64,000 nucleotides of DNA from an uncultured Collinsella sp. (GCA_900543025.1 UQPP01000004.1:1-64000), one strand, 5' to 3'; numbered from the stretch's first letter, positions 34,063 through 43,213 are shown. Notes: generated by a model from the letters alone, not told the origin. Numbers and translations: made by a program.

Positions 34063-35460
34063 TTAGGCGCGCTCGAGGAAGGCTTTGTAGCCGCGGTAGG
34101 CCTCGTAGATATCGGCCTTGTTGGCGACCTCCCACAGGGCGTGCATGGACAGGACGGCAACGCCGGAGTCGATGACGTTCATACCGTACTTGGCCATGAT
34201 GTAGGCGATGGTGCCGCCGCCGCCTGCGTTGACGCGACCGAGCTCGCAGGTCTGGAAGTCCACGCCGGCCTCGTCCATGATGTCGCGGACGAGGGCCACA
34301 TACTCGGCGTCGGCGTCGTTAGAGCCGCCCTTGCCGCGGCTGCCCGTGTACTTGTTAAAGCACAGGCCGCGACCCATAAAGGCCGCGTTCTTGGTCTCGA
34401 ACTTGCCGGCATAGCCCGGGTCGAAGCCGGCGGACACGTCAGAGGAGAGCATACGGCTGCGGGCGAGCGCGCGGCGCAGGGCCAGCGGGCTATCCTCGCC
34501 GGCGAACGTCATGATCTCGGCGACGGTGTTCTCGAAGAAGCGACTCGTCATGCCGGTGGCACCCACGGAACCGATCTCCTCCTTGTCGACGATGAGCGTG
34601 ATGCTCGTGCGCTCCACGTTGATGACGTTGATCTGGGCGAGCATGGAGGGGTAGGCACAGACGCGGTCGTCATGGCCATAGCCCAGAATCATGGAGCGGT
34701 CGAGGCCCATGTCGCGGGCGGGGCCGGCGGGCACGACCTCGATCTCGGCGGAGAGGAAGTCCTCCTCCTCGACGTCGTACTGCTCCTTGAGGATATCCAG
34801 GAACATCTGCTTGACGGGCTCCTTGGGGGCGTCCTTGTCGTCCTCGTCAAACTTGACGGGGCGGCCGCCCACGATTACGTCGAGAATCTCGGCATCGACG
34901 GCGTCCTTGGCAGGCTTGGACATCTGCTCGCTCGAGAGGTGGATCAGCAGGTCGGAGATGGTAAAGACCGGGTCGTCCGCCTTGTCGCCGATATTGATGT
35001 CGACGGTGGTACCGTCCTTTTTGCAGATGACGCCCACGAGTGCGAGCGGGGAGGCCACCCAGTGGTAGCTCTTGACGCCACCGTAGTAGTGCGTGTCGAG
35101 ATAAGCCATGTCGCCGGCCTCGAAGGCGGGGTTCTGCTTAAGGTCCAGGCGCGGCGAGTCCACGTGGGCGCCCAGGATGTTAAAGCCCTGCTCGAGCGGG
35201 GCGTTGCCCAGGTTGACGAGCATGAGGTCCTTGCCGTGATTGGCGGCGTACACCTTGTCGCCTGCCTTGAGCTCGCGGCCTTCGGCGATCACGGTCTCCA
35301 GGTCGACGTATCCCGCCTCCTCGGCCATCTTGATGCCGGTCTTGACGCACAGGCGCTCGGTCTTGTTCTCGCTCAAAAACTGCTTATAGCCGCGGCAAAG
35401 CTCCTCGAGCTCCTCGACTTGCTGTGGCGTGTACTTTTTCCATGCGCAGGGACGCTCCAT
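34063..35460 (-). CDS. M18 family aspartyl aminopeptidase
   Basis: M18 enzymes are dodecameric dizinc aminopeptidases that remove N-terminal residues, often Asp or Glu, in the cytoplasm. The 465-residue product has GAHVDSPRLDLKQNP with the first zinc histidine and following Asp. VDKEEIGSVGATG carries the acidic catalytic pair, and SAGFDPGY a further metal site. NAGGGGTIAYIMAKYGM and VLSMHALWEVANKAD hold the C-terminal ligands. AAAGGAG lies 8 bases before the ATG at 35460. There is no signal peptide. Confidence 0.94.
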   Translation of the reverse strand: MERPCAWKKYTPQQVEELEELCRGYKQFLSENKTERLCVKTGIKMAEEAGYVDLETVIAEGRELKAGDKVYAANHGKDLMLVNLGNAPLEQGFNILGAHVDSPRLDLKQNPAFEAGDMAYLDTHYYGGVKSYHWVASPLALVGVICKKDGTTVDINIGDKADDPVFTISDLLIHLSSEQMSKPAKDAVDAEILDVIVGGRPVKFDEDDKDAPKEPVKQMFLDILKEQYDVEEEDFLSAEIEVVPAGPARDMGLDRSMILGYGHDDRVCAYPSMLAQINVINVERTSITLIVDKEEIGSVGATGMTSRFFENTVAEIMTFAGEDSPLALRRALARSRMLSSDVSAGFDPGYAGKFETKNAAFMGRGLCFNKYTGSRGKGGSNDADAEYVALVRDIMDEAGVDFQTCELGRVNAGGGGTIAYIMAKYGMNVIDSGVAVLSMHALWEVANKADIYEAYRGYKAFLERA

Positions 35461-35626
35461 GACGCAGACTCCTTTCGGATCGATCGTGCTGGTTGATGTA
35501 CCGTGAGCCATCGTATCACGCGCGGGCTCACGGTGGCGGGGGAGCTTGATGTGAGGTGGCCGCGGGGCGGGGAGCGTGTAAACTGGAGTGAGCAAACCGT
35601 GCCCAGCCCAAAGCGAGGTATTTAAT

Positions 35627-38374
35627 ATGTCTGACAAGCGCCGCACTTTTGCCGTTATCGACGGCAACTCGCTCATGCACCGCGCCTTTCACGCCGTGCC
35701 GCCGACCATGAACGCGCCGGACGGTCGCCCCACCAACGCGATCTTTGGCTTTCTGAACATGTTTCTTAAGATGATTGATGCCTTTAACCCCGACGGTGTG
35801 GTCGTGGCGTTTGACAAGGGTAAGCCGCGCGTGCGCATGGAGATGCTGCCGCAGTATAAGGCGCAACGCCCGCCCATGGACCCCGATCTGCATGCGCAGT
35901 TCCCTATGATTAAGGAGCTGCTCACCGCGCTCAACGTGCCGATTCTGCAGTCCGAGGGCTGGGAAGGCGACGATATCCTGGGAACCATGGCGCGCCTGGG
36001 CGAGCAGGCCGGCTGCGACATGCTACTGGTGACCGGCGACCGCGACATGTATCAACTCGTGACCGAGCACGTCAATGTGGTCTCGACCCGCAAGGGCCTG
36101 TCTGACGTGGCGATTATGACGCCCGAGAGCGTGGACGACCTGTATCACGGCATTACGCCGGCGCTCGTGCCCGATTTTTACGGTCTAAAGGGCGATACGT
36201 CCGACAACATCCCCGGTGTACCGGGCATCGGTCCCAAAAAGGCGAGTGCGCTCATTGCGCAGTACGGTAGCCTGGACGAAGTCATCGCGCATGCCGACGA
36301 GGTCAAGGGCAAGATGGGCGAGAACCTGCGTGCACACATCGATGACGCACTACTGAGCCGCAAGGTTGCGACCATTCGCACCGATGCGCCCGTCGAGCTC
36401 GACTTTGAGGCGACGTCCTTCCCGGCGTTTTCTGCCGATGAGGTTTCCGCGGCGCTGGGTACGCTTGGTATCACCGCCATGCAGAACCGTTTCTTGGCGC
36501 TGATCGGCGGCGAGGGCGGGGCTGCTGCCTCCAGTGTGTTTGAGATACCTGCTATGGTTCGCGCAGCCGCCGGCGATGCCGACGCGCTTGGTGCCGTTGC
36601 GGCTGAGGTCTCCTGCGCGATTGATGCCGGCGAGTGGGTCGCCGCCGTGGTGGACGACGACAAGGAAGAGGGTGCGCTCTTTGGGCTGACGCGCACGCTG
36701 TGGTTGGCGACGTCCAAGGGCCTGTTCGCGCTCGAGGAGGGCGACAGCTGTGCGGCGGCTGAGGTTGAGGGCTTCAACTTCGCTCACGGTGTGATCGCCG
36801 GCGTGCTCGCGCGTCTCTTTATGGAGGGTCGCGTGGCGAGCCCGGATATGAAGGCGCTGTTGCACGAGCTTTCGCCCATCGATTCTTCTGAGCCTGAGCT
36901 CATGGATCCGCTGGCAGTCGATTCTACGCGCATCTTCGATACCGTGGTCGCCGCCTACCTGCTGGATTCCGACCGCTCCGAGTTCGATGAGGCGTATCTG
37001 GCCGATACCTACCTGCAGATGTCGCTGCCTGCGGCACGCGGCGCAGAGGGTGCCGGTGAGGACGCTCCTGCGCCCGCCGCTCGCACGGCGGCCTTGACGC
37101 TGGCGCTCGTGGCGCCGTTGCGTGACCGCATGGCCCGCGAGAATGCCGCCAACGTGTTCGATGGCATCGAGATGCCGCTCGTTCCGGTGCTTGCCAAGAT
37201 GGAGCGCGCGGGCATGCTCGTGGACCCCGAGCGCCTGCACAGTCTGTCCGAGGGTCTGGCGACCCAGATTGCCGAGGTTGAGCGCAGCATTCGCGACCTG
37301 GCGGGTGACGAGACCTTCAATATTGGCAGTCCCATGCAGCTGTCGCACGTGCTGTTTGACGTTATGGGGCTTCCGACCAAGGGCCTCAAAAAGACTAAGC
37401 GCGGCTATTATTCGACCAACGCCAAGGTGTTGAGCGACCTTGCCCGCGACCACGAGATCGTGCGCCTGATTTTGGACTGGCGTGAGAAGTCCAAGATTAA
37501 GTCGACCTATCTGGACACGCTAGGTCCGTTGCGCCGTGGTGACGGTCGAGTGCACACCACGTACAACCAGACCATCACCGCGACGGGGCGTCTGTCCTCG
37601 AGCGACCCGAACCTGCAGAACATTCCGACGCGCTCGGAGCTGGGGCGTACCGTCAAGACGGCGTTCTCGGCGGGCGAGGGCAGCGTCTTTTTGGCGGTGG
37701 ACTACTCGCAGATCGAGCTGCGCCTGCTCGCGCATCTCTCGGGCGATGAACATCTGGTACGTGCCTTTAACGAGGGTGAGGACTTCCATGCCGAGACGGC
37801 CGCGCGCGTGTTTGGCGTTCCCGTGTCCGAGGTAACGACCGACTTGCGCAGCCGCGCCAAGGCCGTGAACTTTGGCATCGTGTACGGCCAGCAGGCCTAC
37901 GGTCTGTCGCAGTCGCTGCATATCTCGATGGCCGAGGCACGCGACATGATCGACCGCTACTACGAGGCCTACCCGGGCGTGCGCACGTTCCTCGACAACG
38001 TGGTGGCGCGTGCTAAGCAGACGGGCTACGCCGAGACCATGTACGGCCGCAGACGCCATATTCCGGAGCTCAAGGCCAAAAATCCGCAGCTTCGCGGCTT
38101 TGGCGAACGCACGGCCATGAACCACCCCATGCAGGGCACCGCGGCCGACATCATCAAGATCGCCATGGCCCGCGTAAGCCGCCGCCTGGAAGAGGAAGGC
38201 TTTGCCGCCCACATGATCCTGCAAGTGCACGACGAACTGGACTTTGAGTGCCCCATCGACGAAGTCGAGCGCCTAACCACCATGGTCCGCGACGTCATGG
38301 AGCACGTAGTAGACCTCCGCGTCCCCCTAATCGCCGAAGCCAGCACCGGCATAACCTGGGCCGACGCGAAATAG
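35627..38374 (+). CDS. polA: DNA polymerase I
   Basis: Pol I fills gaps and removes primers. The 915-residue product has an N-terminal 5'-3' exonuclease domain to about 300 (IDGNSLMHRAFHAVPP, TGDRDMYQLV, GLKGDTSDNIPGVPGIGPK). A middle domain at about 310-520 lacks the DxE motif of 3'-5' exonuclease, so proofreading is probably absent. The polymerase domain has motif A (VDYSQIELRLLAHLS), motif B (RSRAKAVNFGIVYGQ) and motif C (VHDELDFECP). GCGAGG lies 9 bases before the ATG at 35627. The last 50 codons change style, with third positions becoming A or C. Confidence 0.97.
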   Translation: MSDKRRTFAVIDGNSLMHRAFHAVPPTMNAPDGRPTNAIFGFLNMFLKMIDAFNPDGVVVAFDKGKPRVRMEMLPQYKAQRPPMDPDLHAQFPMIKELLTALNVPILQSEGWEGDDILGTMARLGEQAGCDMLLVTGDRDMYQLVTEHVNVVSTRKGLSDVAIMTPESVDDLYHGITPALVPDFYGLKGDTSDNIPGVPGIGPKKASALIAQYGSLDEVIAHADEVKGKMGENLRAHIDDALLSRKVATIRTDAPVELDFEATSFPAFSADEVSAALGTLGITAMQNRFLALIGGEGGAAASSVFEIPAMVRAAAGDADALGAVAAEVSCAIDAGEWVAAVVDDDKEEGALFGLTRTLWLATSKGLFALEEGDSCAAAEVEGFNFAHGVIAGVLARLFMEGRVASPDMKALLHELSPIDSSEPELMDPLAVDSTRIFDTVVAAYLLDSDRSEFDEAYLADTYLQMSLPAARGAEGAGEDAPAPAARTAALTLALVAPLRDRMARENAANVFDGIEMPLVPVLAKMERAGMLVDPERLHSLSEGLATQIAEVERSIRDLAGDETFNIGSPMQLSHVLFDVMGLPTKGLKKTKRGYYSTNAKVLSDLARDHEIVRLILDWREKSKIKSTYLDTLGPLRRGDGRVHTTYNQTITATGRLSSSDPNLQNIPTRSELGRTVKTAFSAGEGSVFLAVDYSQIELRLLAHLSGDEHLVRAFNEGEDFHAETAARVFGVPVSEVTTDLRSRAKAVNFGIVYGQQAYGLSQSLHISMAEARDMIDRYYEAYPGVRTFLDNVVARAKQTGYAETMYGRRRHIPELKAKNPQLRGFGERTAMNHPMQGTAADIIKIAMARVSRRLEEEGFAAHMILQVHDELDFECPIDEVERLTTMVRDVMEHVVDLRVPLIAEASTGITWADAK

Positions 38375-38460
38375 AAAAGCAACCACAATTCCAAAGTAAC
38401 CAAAACCAGAAGGACGCCCCTCATCAACAAGGAGCGTCCTTCGTTCAATTAAATTCAGCC
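38230..38460. other. Strand-asymmetric A/C-rich tract
   Basis: The + strand is depleted of G and T over the last 150 bases of polA and the following 85 bases, with codons such as GAA, CTA, GTA and ATA that are rare elsewhere. It contains CCAAAGTAACCAAAACC, close in wording to the tract at 24490. It ends 50 bases before a large palindrome. Confidence 0.6.
38410..38445 (+). terminator. Terminator after polA
   Basis: AAGGACGC at 38410 pairs with GCGTCCTT at 38434-38441, with a CCTC/GAGG-like inner part, followed by CGTT. The T-run is short. Confidence 0.65.
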
Positions 38461-38511
38461 TAAGTATCTAGACACTCAAGACGCCATCTTGGCGGCAGGT
38501 AAGTAAACCTA

Positions 38512-38640
38512 GGGCCTGGCCGGGCGGCACGGGTTAACTTTTCGTAGATTCCGCACGCAAAGAAAGCCACTTAATGTGGCTTTCGTCTTGCGCAGGACCT
38601 GACCGAGCGAAAAGTTAACCCGTGCCGCCCGGCCAGGCCC
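38512..38640. repeat. Long perfect palindrome, family A copy 2
   Basis: The arms at 38512-38544 and 38608-38640 are perfectly complementary over 33 bases. They begin GGGCCTGGCC and end TTAACTTTTCG. Inside, GAAAGCCAC and GTGGCTTTC form a further hairpin at 38562-38584. The shared ends match the palindrome at 24643. Outside the arms, a 17-base piece of the neighbouring HAD gene end is present in inverted form. Confidence 0.95.
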
Positions 38641-38651
38641 GACGAGCCACG

Positions 38652-39479
38652 TTAACGAGCCGCCAAGATGGCGTCGATGAGCGTCAGTACGCCCCCGTCG
38701 TTGTTGCTCGGAATGCGCCACTTGGCATGCGCGTTCATGTGCTCCTCGGCATTGTCCACGATAAAGCTGTGGCCGACGCGCTCGAGCATGGGGATGTCGT
38801 TGTAGGTATCGCCCACAGCGGCGGCATCCGTAATATCGATGCCCAGGTGCTCGCACAGGTGAGCGACGCCGGCGCCCTTGTCGACGCCCAGGTTCATAAA
38901 GTCGATCCACTCGCGCCCGGCGTTGGTGACGTAGAGCTTGTCCGAGAACTCGGGACTATAGGTCTCGCGGAAAGCGGGCTCGGCGTCGTAGCCGGGGAAG
39001 AAGACCGAAATCTTGTTGGACTCGGAATCAATGCCATCAAAGCTGTCGACGTAGTTGATTGTGTTGTAGTAGACGCTGATCTCGTCGTGGTATTGATGGT
39101 CGCGGGCAAGCACGTAGAACTCGTCGAAGCAGCACAGGACGGGGACAGCGCGCGGATCCTCCGAGGTACGGCTCAAGACCTGCTGATACAGCTCCACGTC
39201 AATATTGCTCTTATAGATATAGCTGCCGCGATAGATCACGCACGCTCCGTTGTCGGGACAAAAAGCAAGGCGGTTTTTGATGCCCTCGAACATCTCCTCG
39301 AGCTTGGGGGCGGGACGTCCGCTGGCGGGGCAGAATACGATGCCGGCGTCGGCGAGCTTGTCCAGGCGCTCATCAAGACCCTGGGGCAGCACACGCTCGT
39401 CGGTCAGCAGCGTCTTGTCCATATCGACGGCGAGAATCTTAATGTTGCCGATGTTGGCGTCCGATTCGTAAGTTTGCAT
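38652..39479 (-). CDS. HAD-superfamily Cof-type phosphatase
   Basis: Cof-type (HAD IIB) enzymes are cytoplasmic phosphatases acting on sugar phosphates, phosphorylated vitamins or flavins. The 275-residue product has motif I LAVDMDKTLL at about 15-24 with both aspartates, motif II CPASGR, a lysine region in the cap, and motif IV AAVGDTYNDIPML near 222-234. The C-terminal ending DAILAAR is also present as an inverted 17-base fragment at 38480-38496. AAAGGCGC lies before the ATG. The substrate cannot be told. Confidence 0.92.
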   Translation of the reverse strand: MQTYESDANIGNIKILAVDMDKTLLTDERVLPQGLDERLDKLADAGIVFCPASGRPAPKLEEMFEGIKNRLAFCPDNGACVIYRGSYIYKSNIDVELYQQVLSRTSEDPRAVPVLCCFDEFYVLARDHQYHDEISVYYNTINYVDSFDGIDSESNKISVFFPGYDAEPAFRETYSPEFSDKLYVTNAGREWIDFMNLGVDKGAGVAHLCEHLGIDITDAAAVGDTYNDIPMLERVGHSFIVDNAEEHMNAHAKWRIPSNNDGGVLTLIDAILAAR

Positions 39480-39753
39480 AAAAATGCGCCTTTCGTTTCG
39501 AGATTGTTTCAGACGTTATAACCATTAACTCGTAGTCGGGCGTATTTTCGCAGGAATGGTGCGTATTTGCACTGCAATTCACAAACTAATGAAAAAACTT
39601 TTCAGAAATTTGAATTTGCCGCTTGCGCAGCGTGCACTTTATCGTAATATAGCGAACATCGAAAACGGAGACGGCAAAAGAGCCGCTTACCGAGGAAAAG
39701 GTACCGTTTGCGATATTTGAATTGCGCCCGGCGATACGTGAAAGGAGAGGCAG
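39480..39753. other. Non-coding region upstream of argG leader
   Basis: AT-rich DNA between the divergent HAD gene and the argG leader peptide. TTGCGC near 39623 followed 16 bases later by TAATAT is a plausible promoter for the arg unit. A 43-codon frame at 39589-39720 has no ribosome binding site and is not accepted as a gene. Confidence 0.4.
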
Positions 39754-39828
39754 ATGCAGTTCATAAAGATCATCACCACTGCAGACAATGCCATCCGACG
39801 CCAGCGCGCAATTTCCCGACGACGATAA
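39754..39828 (+). CDS. Arginine-rich leader peptide of argG (24 residues)
   Basis: AAAGGAGAGG at 39741-39750 sits at good distance from the ATG at 39754. The frame encodes 24 residues ending IRRQRAISRRR, so six of the last ten codons are Arg. Four are CGA, which is rarely used in the neighbouring genes. The peptide stops 205 bases before argG on the same strand. Overlapping hairpins follow. This is the layout of an amino-acid attenuator leader. I infer that ribosome stalling at low arginyl-tRNA controls argG. It is not a described gene to my knowledge. Confidence 0.65.
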   Translation: MQFIKIITTADNAIRRQRAISRRR

Positions 39829-39892
39829 CAATCGTCTCTGTCCGCATGGGGCGCAATGCCTCAACAGAGTCATTTTGAGGTCGTTGGGTTTT
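39821..39892 (+). promoter_or_regulatory. Candidate arginine attenuator hairpins
   Basis: Three hairpins can form in order: GACGAT/ATCGTC at 39821-39836 (overlapping the last Arg codons), CTCTGT at 39836 with ACAGAG at 39864, and CCTCAA at 39859 with TTGAGG at 39875, followed by TTTT at 39889. The second and third overlap and exclude each other. The last one could act as a weak terminator. Confidence 0.5.
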
Positions 39893-40033
39893 AGCACGAC
39901 ATTGCTGCATGTTTCTAGGGCATGTATGTGCTGATTTTTGCTATTTAACCTGATATTGCACGGTATATGACCTTGAAATGACTTGCAACTGACCGATGTT
40001 CTAACTAGCTACCAAGGGCGAAAGGAAACAGCC

Positions 40034-41260
40034 ATGAGCAAGGAAAAAGTCGTTCTCGCATATTCCGGTGGTCTTGATACATCCGTATGTGTCAAGTGGC
40101 TCCAGGACGAGAAGAATCTCGATGTCATTTGTGTCTGCGGCAACGTGGGCCAGGAAGAGACCGGACTGGATGCCAAGAAGCAGAAGGCGCTCGACCTGGG
40201 CGTTCTCGATTGCCAGGTGCTCGACCTGCGCGACGAGTTCTCCGATGAGTTCCTGACCAAAGCCATTGCAGCAAACTCCATGTACGAGAACAAGTATCCG
40301 CTGCTCTCCGCCCTGTCTCGCCCGCTGCTTGCCAAGAAGCTTGTTGAGGTCGCCCACGAGTTTGGCGCGACCTACGTCGCCCACGGCTGCACCGGCAAGG
40401 GTAACGACCAGGTCCGTTTTGAGGCCGCCGTCAAGGCCCTCGACCCCGAGCTCAAGGTTATCGCCCCGGTTCGCGAGTGGGACCTGAAGTGTCGCCCCGA
40501 CGAGGTCGCCTATGCCCACGCCCACAACGTGCCGGTTCCCGAGGGTGCCAACGACAACCCCTACTCCATCGACGACAACCTGTGGGGTCGTGCCATTGAG
40601 TGCGGTCACCTGGAGGATCCCTGGAATGAGCCGCTCGACGACGCTTGGGTTATGACCAAGAATCCCGAGGACACCCCGGACACCCCGACCTACACCGAGA
40701 TTGAGTTTGAGGCCGGCAAGCCCGTCGCCGTCGACGGCAAGAAGATGAAGCTCTCCGAGATCGTCATCGCCCTCAACAAGATCTCCGGCGACAATGGCTT
40801 TGGCCGTCTCGATCTGGTCGAGGATCGCCTGGTGGGCCTTAAGAGCCGCGAGTGCTACGAGGTTCCCGGCGCCCTGACGCTCATCACCGCCCACAAGGCG
40901 CTCGAGGACATCTGCGTCGAGGGCGACCTGCTCAAGACCAAGATCAAGCTCGAGCAGGATTGGGCCACCGCCGTGTACAACGGCCAGTGGTACAGCCCGC
41001 TCAAAAACGCGCTCGATGCCTTTATGGCCGACACGCAAAAGTTCGTGACCGGCACTGTCCGTCTGAAGTTCTTTAAGGGCAACTGCCATGTCGTCGGCCG
41101 CAAGAGCCCCTTCAGCCTCTACGACTACGGTCTGGCTACCTACGACCGCGACACCACGTTTGACGAGAAGGCCAGCGCCGGCTTTATCGAGATCGATACG
41201 CTGTCGCTCAAGACGTGGGCAAAGGTCCAGGGCCCCAGCTCTGCTGCCGCCCAGGCCTAG
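40034..41260 (+). CDS. argG: Argininosuccinate synthase
   Basis: ArgG joins citrulline and aspartate with ATP. The 408-residue product has the PP-loop AYSGGLDTSV near 9-18, CVCGNVGQEE, AHGCTGKGNDQVRFE, the EGANDNPYSIDDNLWGR block and a C-terminal helix. AAAGGA lies 7 bases before the ATG at 40034. An in-frame upstream start at 39983 lacks a ribosome binding site. A long leader with an Arg-rich peptide precedes it, and argH follows after a terminator and a small ORF. argF and carbamoyl-phosphate genes are not in this window. Confidence 0.97.
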   Translation: MSKEKVVLAYSGGLDTSVCVKWLQDEKNLDVICVCGNVGQEETGLDAKKQKALDLGVLDCQVLDLRDEFSDEFLTKAIAANSMYENKYPLLSALSRPLLAKKLVEVAHEFGATYVAHGCTGKGNDQVRFEAAVKALDPELKVIAPVREWDLKCRPDEVAYAHAHNVPVPEGANDNPYSIDDNLWGRAIECGHLEDPWNEPLDDAWVMTKNPEDTPDTPTYTEIEFEAGKPVAVDGKKMKLSEIVIALNKISGDNGFGRLDLVEDRLVGLKSRECYEVPGALTLITAHKALEDICVEGDLLKTKIKLEQDWATAVYNGQWYSPLKNALDAFMADTQKFVTGTVRLKFFKGNCHVVGRKSPFSLYDYGLATYDRDTTFDEKASAGFIEIDTLSLKTWAKVQGPSSAAAQA

Positions 41261-41413
41261 CGCCTCCTTCCCTTGGTATCCGCGCGGCCCATCCGCGTGA
41301 TACATAACGGGCGCACGGGGTCCCTACCTTTCGTTATGCTTGCTGACACTTCTTAACATCGGTGGCCCCTACGTTCCGCCCGCATATATGATGCCGCGTC
41401 TGCGGCTGAGTCC

Positions 41414-41449
41414 GAGCCCCGCCGGGGTTGTCCGGCGGGGCTCCTTCTA
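41414..41449 (+). terminator. Terminator after argG
   Basis: GAGCCCCGCCGG at 41414 pairs perfectly with CCGGCGGGGCTC at 41432-41443, followed by CTTCTAT. The T-run is imperfect. Confidence 0.75.
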
Positions 41450-41493
41450 TCAATTTGGCGGCTCTGTGCCTATATATATGAGGAGTATCCATT

Positions 41494-41664
41494 ATGTTCA
41501 ATGCTATCGCGCATGCTTTGCTTGCCCTCGCGCCCGAGTTCGATGCTGTAAGGGTCGAGGACGTTCCTATGAGCCTGAAGGCCTGGATCGATGGTTCGCA
41601 GGGCAACATCCGGAGGGAGACGTTGGGTGCCAAGTGCATGGTGCGTCACTTCTTTGCAAATTAG
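41494..41664 (+). CDS. Small ORF between argG and argH
   Basis: The 56-residue frame has a good GAGGAG site 8 bases before its ATG and begins MFNAIAHALLALAPEFDAV. It has no membrane helix or known motif. It contains the rare pair CGG-AGG in the segment NIRRETLG. It follows the argG terminator and ends 118 bases before argH. It could be a small protein, an upstream regulatory ORF for argH, or a gene remnant. I do not recognise it. Confidence 0.4.
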   Translation: MFNAIAHALLALAPEFDAVRVEDVPMSLKAWIDGSQGNIRRETLGAKCMVRHFFAN

Positions 41665-41782
41665 CCACATGGCCCCGCGCGCGGCAGGGAGTGTGTAAAA
41701 CTAGCGGTTGATAAATCGCTTTAGCGACAGGGCACATTGCTTTGGACGCTTGTTTTGGTATTTGGAGAAAGGAGACGGTTCC

Positions 41783-43213
41783 ATGGCTCTTTGGGGCGGT
41801 CGTTTTGAGGCGGGCGTGGCCGAGGTCACGCAGGAGTTTGGCGCGTCGCTGCCGGTCGACAAACATCTCTATAAGCAGGATATCGCCGGCTCTAAGGCGC
41901 ATGCCAAGATGTTGGCCGCCCAGGGCATCATCAGTGCCGAGGACGAGCAGGCGATTGCCAAGGGCCTTACCGGAATCGAACAGGATATCGATGCCGGCAA
42001 CTTCACCTTCGATATCAACGATGAGGACATTCATATGTCCATCGAGAGCGAGCTGACGCGTCGCATCGGCGAGGCTGGCAAGCGCTTGCATACTGGGCGT
42101 TCGCGCAACGACCAGGTGGCGACCGATACGCGACTGGGCGTCAAGGCGCTGGCCAAGGAGCTCATGGAGGCCAATCTTGAGCTGCGCCATGTGCTGGTGG
42201 ATGCGGCTAAGAAGTACGACAAGGTGATTTTGCCGGGCTACACACACATGCAGCACGCTCAGCCCGTGCTGCTGTCGCATCATCTGCTGGCGTATTCCTG
42301 GATGTTCGCGCGCGACTTTACGCGCCTGAAGGCCGCCTTTGATGCCGCCGACAACTGCCCGCTGGGTGCTGCCGCGCTTGCTGGTACGAGCTATCCGCTC
42401 GATCGCCAGATGACGGCTGCCGAACTTGGCTTTGCGGGCGTGATTCCCAACTCGCTCGATGCGGTTTCCGACCGTGATTTCCTGCTCGATCTGCATTACG
42501 CCGGCTCCGTCATGGCCATGCACCTGTCGCGTCTTTCCGAGGAGATCGTGCTGTGGTCGAGCTCCGAATTTGGCTTTATCACGCTTTCCGACTCCTACTC
42601 CACCGGCTCGTCTATCATGCCGCAGAAGAAGAATCCCGACTTTGCCGAGCTTATTCGCGGCAAGAGCGGCCGTGTGTATGGCAACCTGGTGCAGCTGCTC
42701 GTGACCATGAAGGGCCTGCCGCTTGCTTATAACAAGGATTTGCAGGAGGACAAGGAGGGCGCGCTCGATACCGCCCATACACTCATGCAGTGCCTGTCGG
42801 TTATGGCCGGTATGATTTCGACTTGGACCGTCAACGAGGATGCCATGGCGCGCGAGTGCGGCGTGGGTCACCTTGCCGCCACCGATGTTGCCGATTACCT
42901 GGCCAAGCGTGGCCTGCCGTTCCGCGAGGCACATGCCGTGGTGGGCCATCTGGTCCTGATGTGCGAGAAGCGCGGCTGCAATCTTGAGGACCTGCCGTTT
43001 GAGGTGTTCCAGGAGGCAAGCCCGCTCTTTGAGCGCGACATTACCGAGGCGCTCGACATCCCGTCGATTGTCGCCGCGCGCACGACCGAGGGCGGCACCG
43101 CCCCTGCCGCCGTTGCCGTGCAGCTTGATCGCGCCGAGGCACAGCTCGTGGCTGACGAGGGTGTATTTGGGTCACTGACTAAGGTCGTCGAGATGGGCCA
43201 CGGGGTAAAGTAG
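41783..43213 (+). CDS. argH: Argininosuccinate lyase
   Basis: ArgH splits argininosuccinate to arginine and fumarate. The 476-residue product has the fumarase/aspartase-superfamily blocks: IHMSIESELTRRIG, HTGRSRNDQVATDTRL, the catalytic-base region GYTHMQHAQPV, and the signature loop GSSIMPQKKNPDFAELIRGK. AGAAAGGAG precedes the ATG at 41783. It completes, with argG, the last two steps of arginine synthesis. Confidence 0.97.
   Translation: MALWGGRFEAGVAEVTQEFGASLPVDKHLYKQDIAGSKAHAKMLAAQGIISAEDEQAIAKGLTGIEQDIDAGNFTFDINDEDIHMSIESELTRRIGEAGKRLHTGRSRNDQVATDTRLGVKALAKELMEANLELRHVLVDAAKKYDKVILPGYTHMQHAQPVLLSHHLLAYSWMFARDFTRLKAAFDAADNCPLGAAALAGTSYPLDRQMTAAELGFAGVIPNSLDAVSDRDFLLDLHYAGSVMAMHLSRLSEEIVLWSSSEFGFITLSDSYSTGSSIMPQKKNPDFAELIRGKSGRVYGNLVQLLVTMKGLPLAYNKDLQEDKEGALDTAHTLMQCLSVMAGMISTWTVNEDAMARECGVGHLAATDVADYLAKRGLPFREAHAVVGHLVLMCEKRGCNLEDLPFEVFQEASPLFERDITEALDIPSIVAARTTEGGTAPAAVAVQLDRAEAQLVADEGVFGSLTKVVEMGHGVK

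Noticed and set aside
33682..35496. 604-codon open frame on the plus strand
   Set aside because: It lies antisense to yaaA and the M18 aminopeptidase, both with full motif sets. It is a GC-driven shadow frame.
39589..39720. 43-codon ORF upstream of the argG leader peptide
   Set aside because: It has no ribosome binding site and probably overlaps the promoter of the arg unit.
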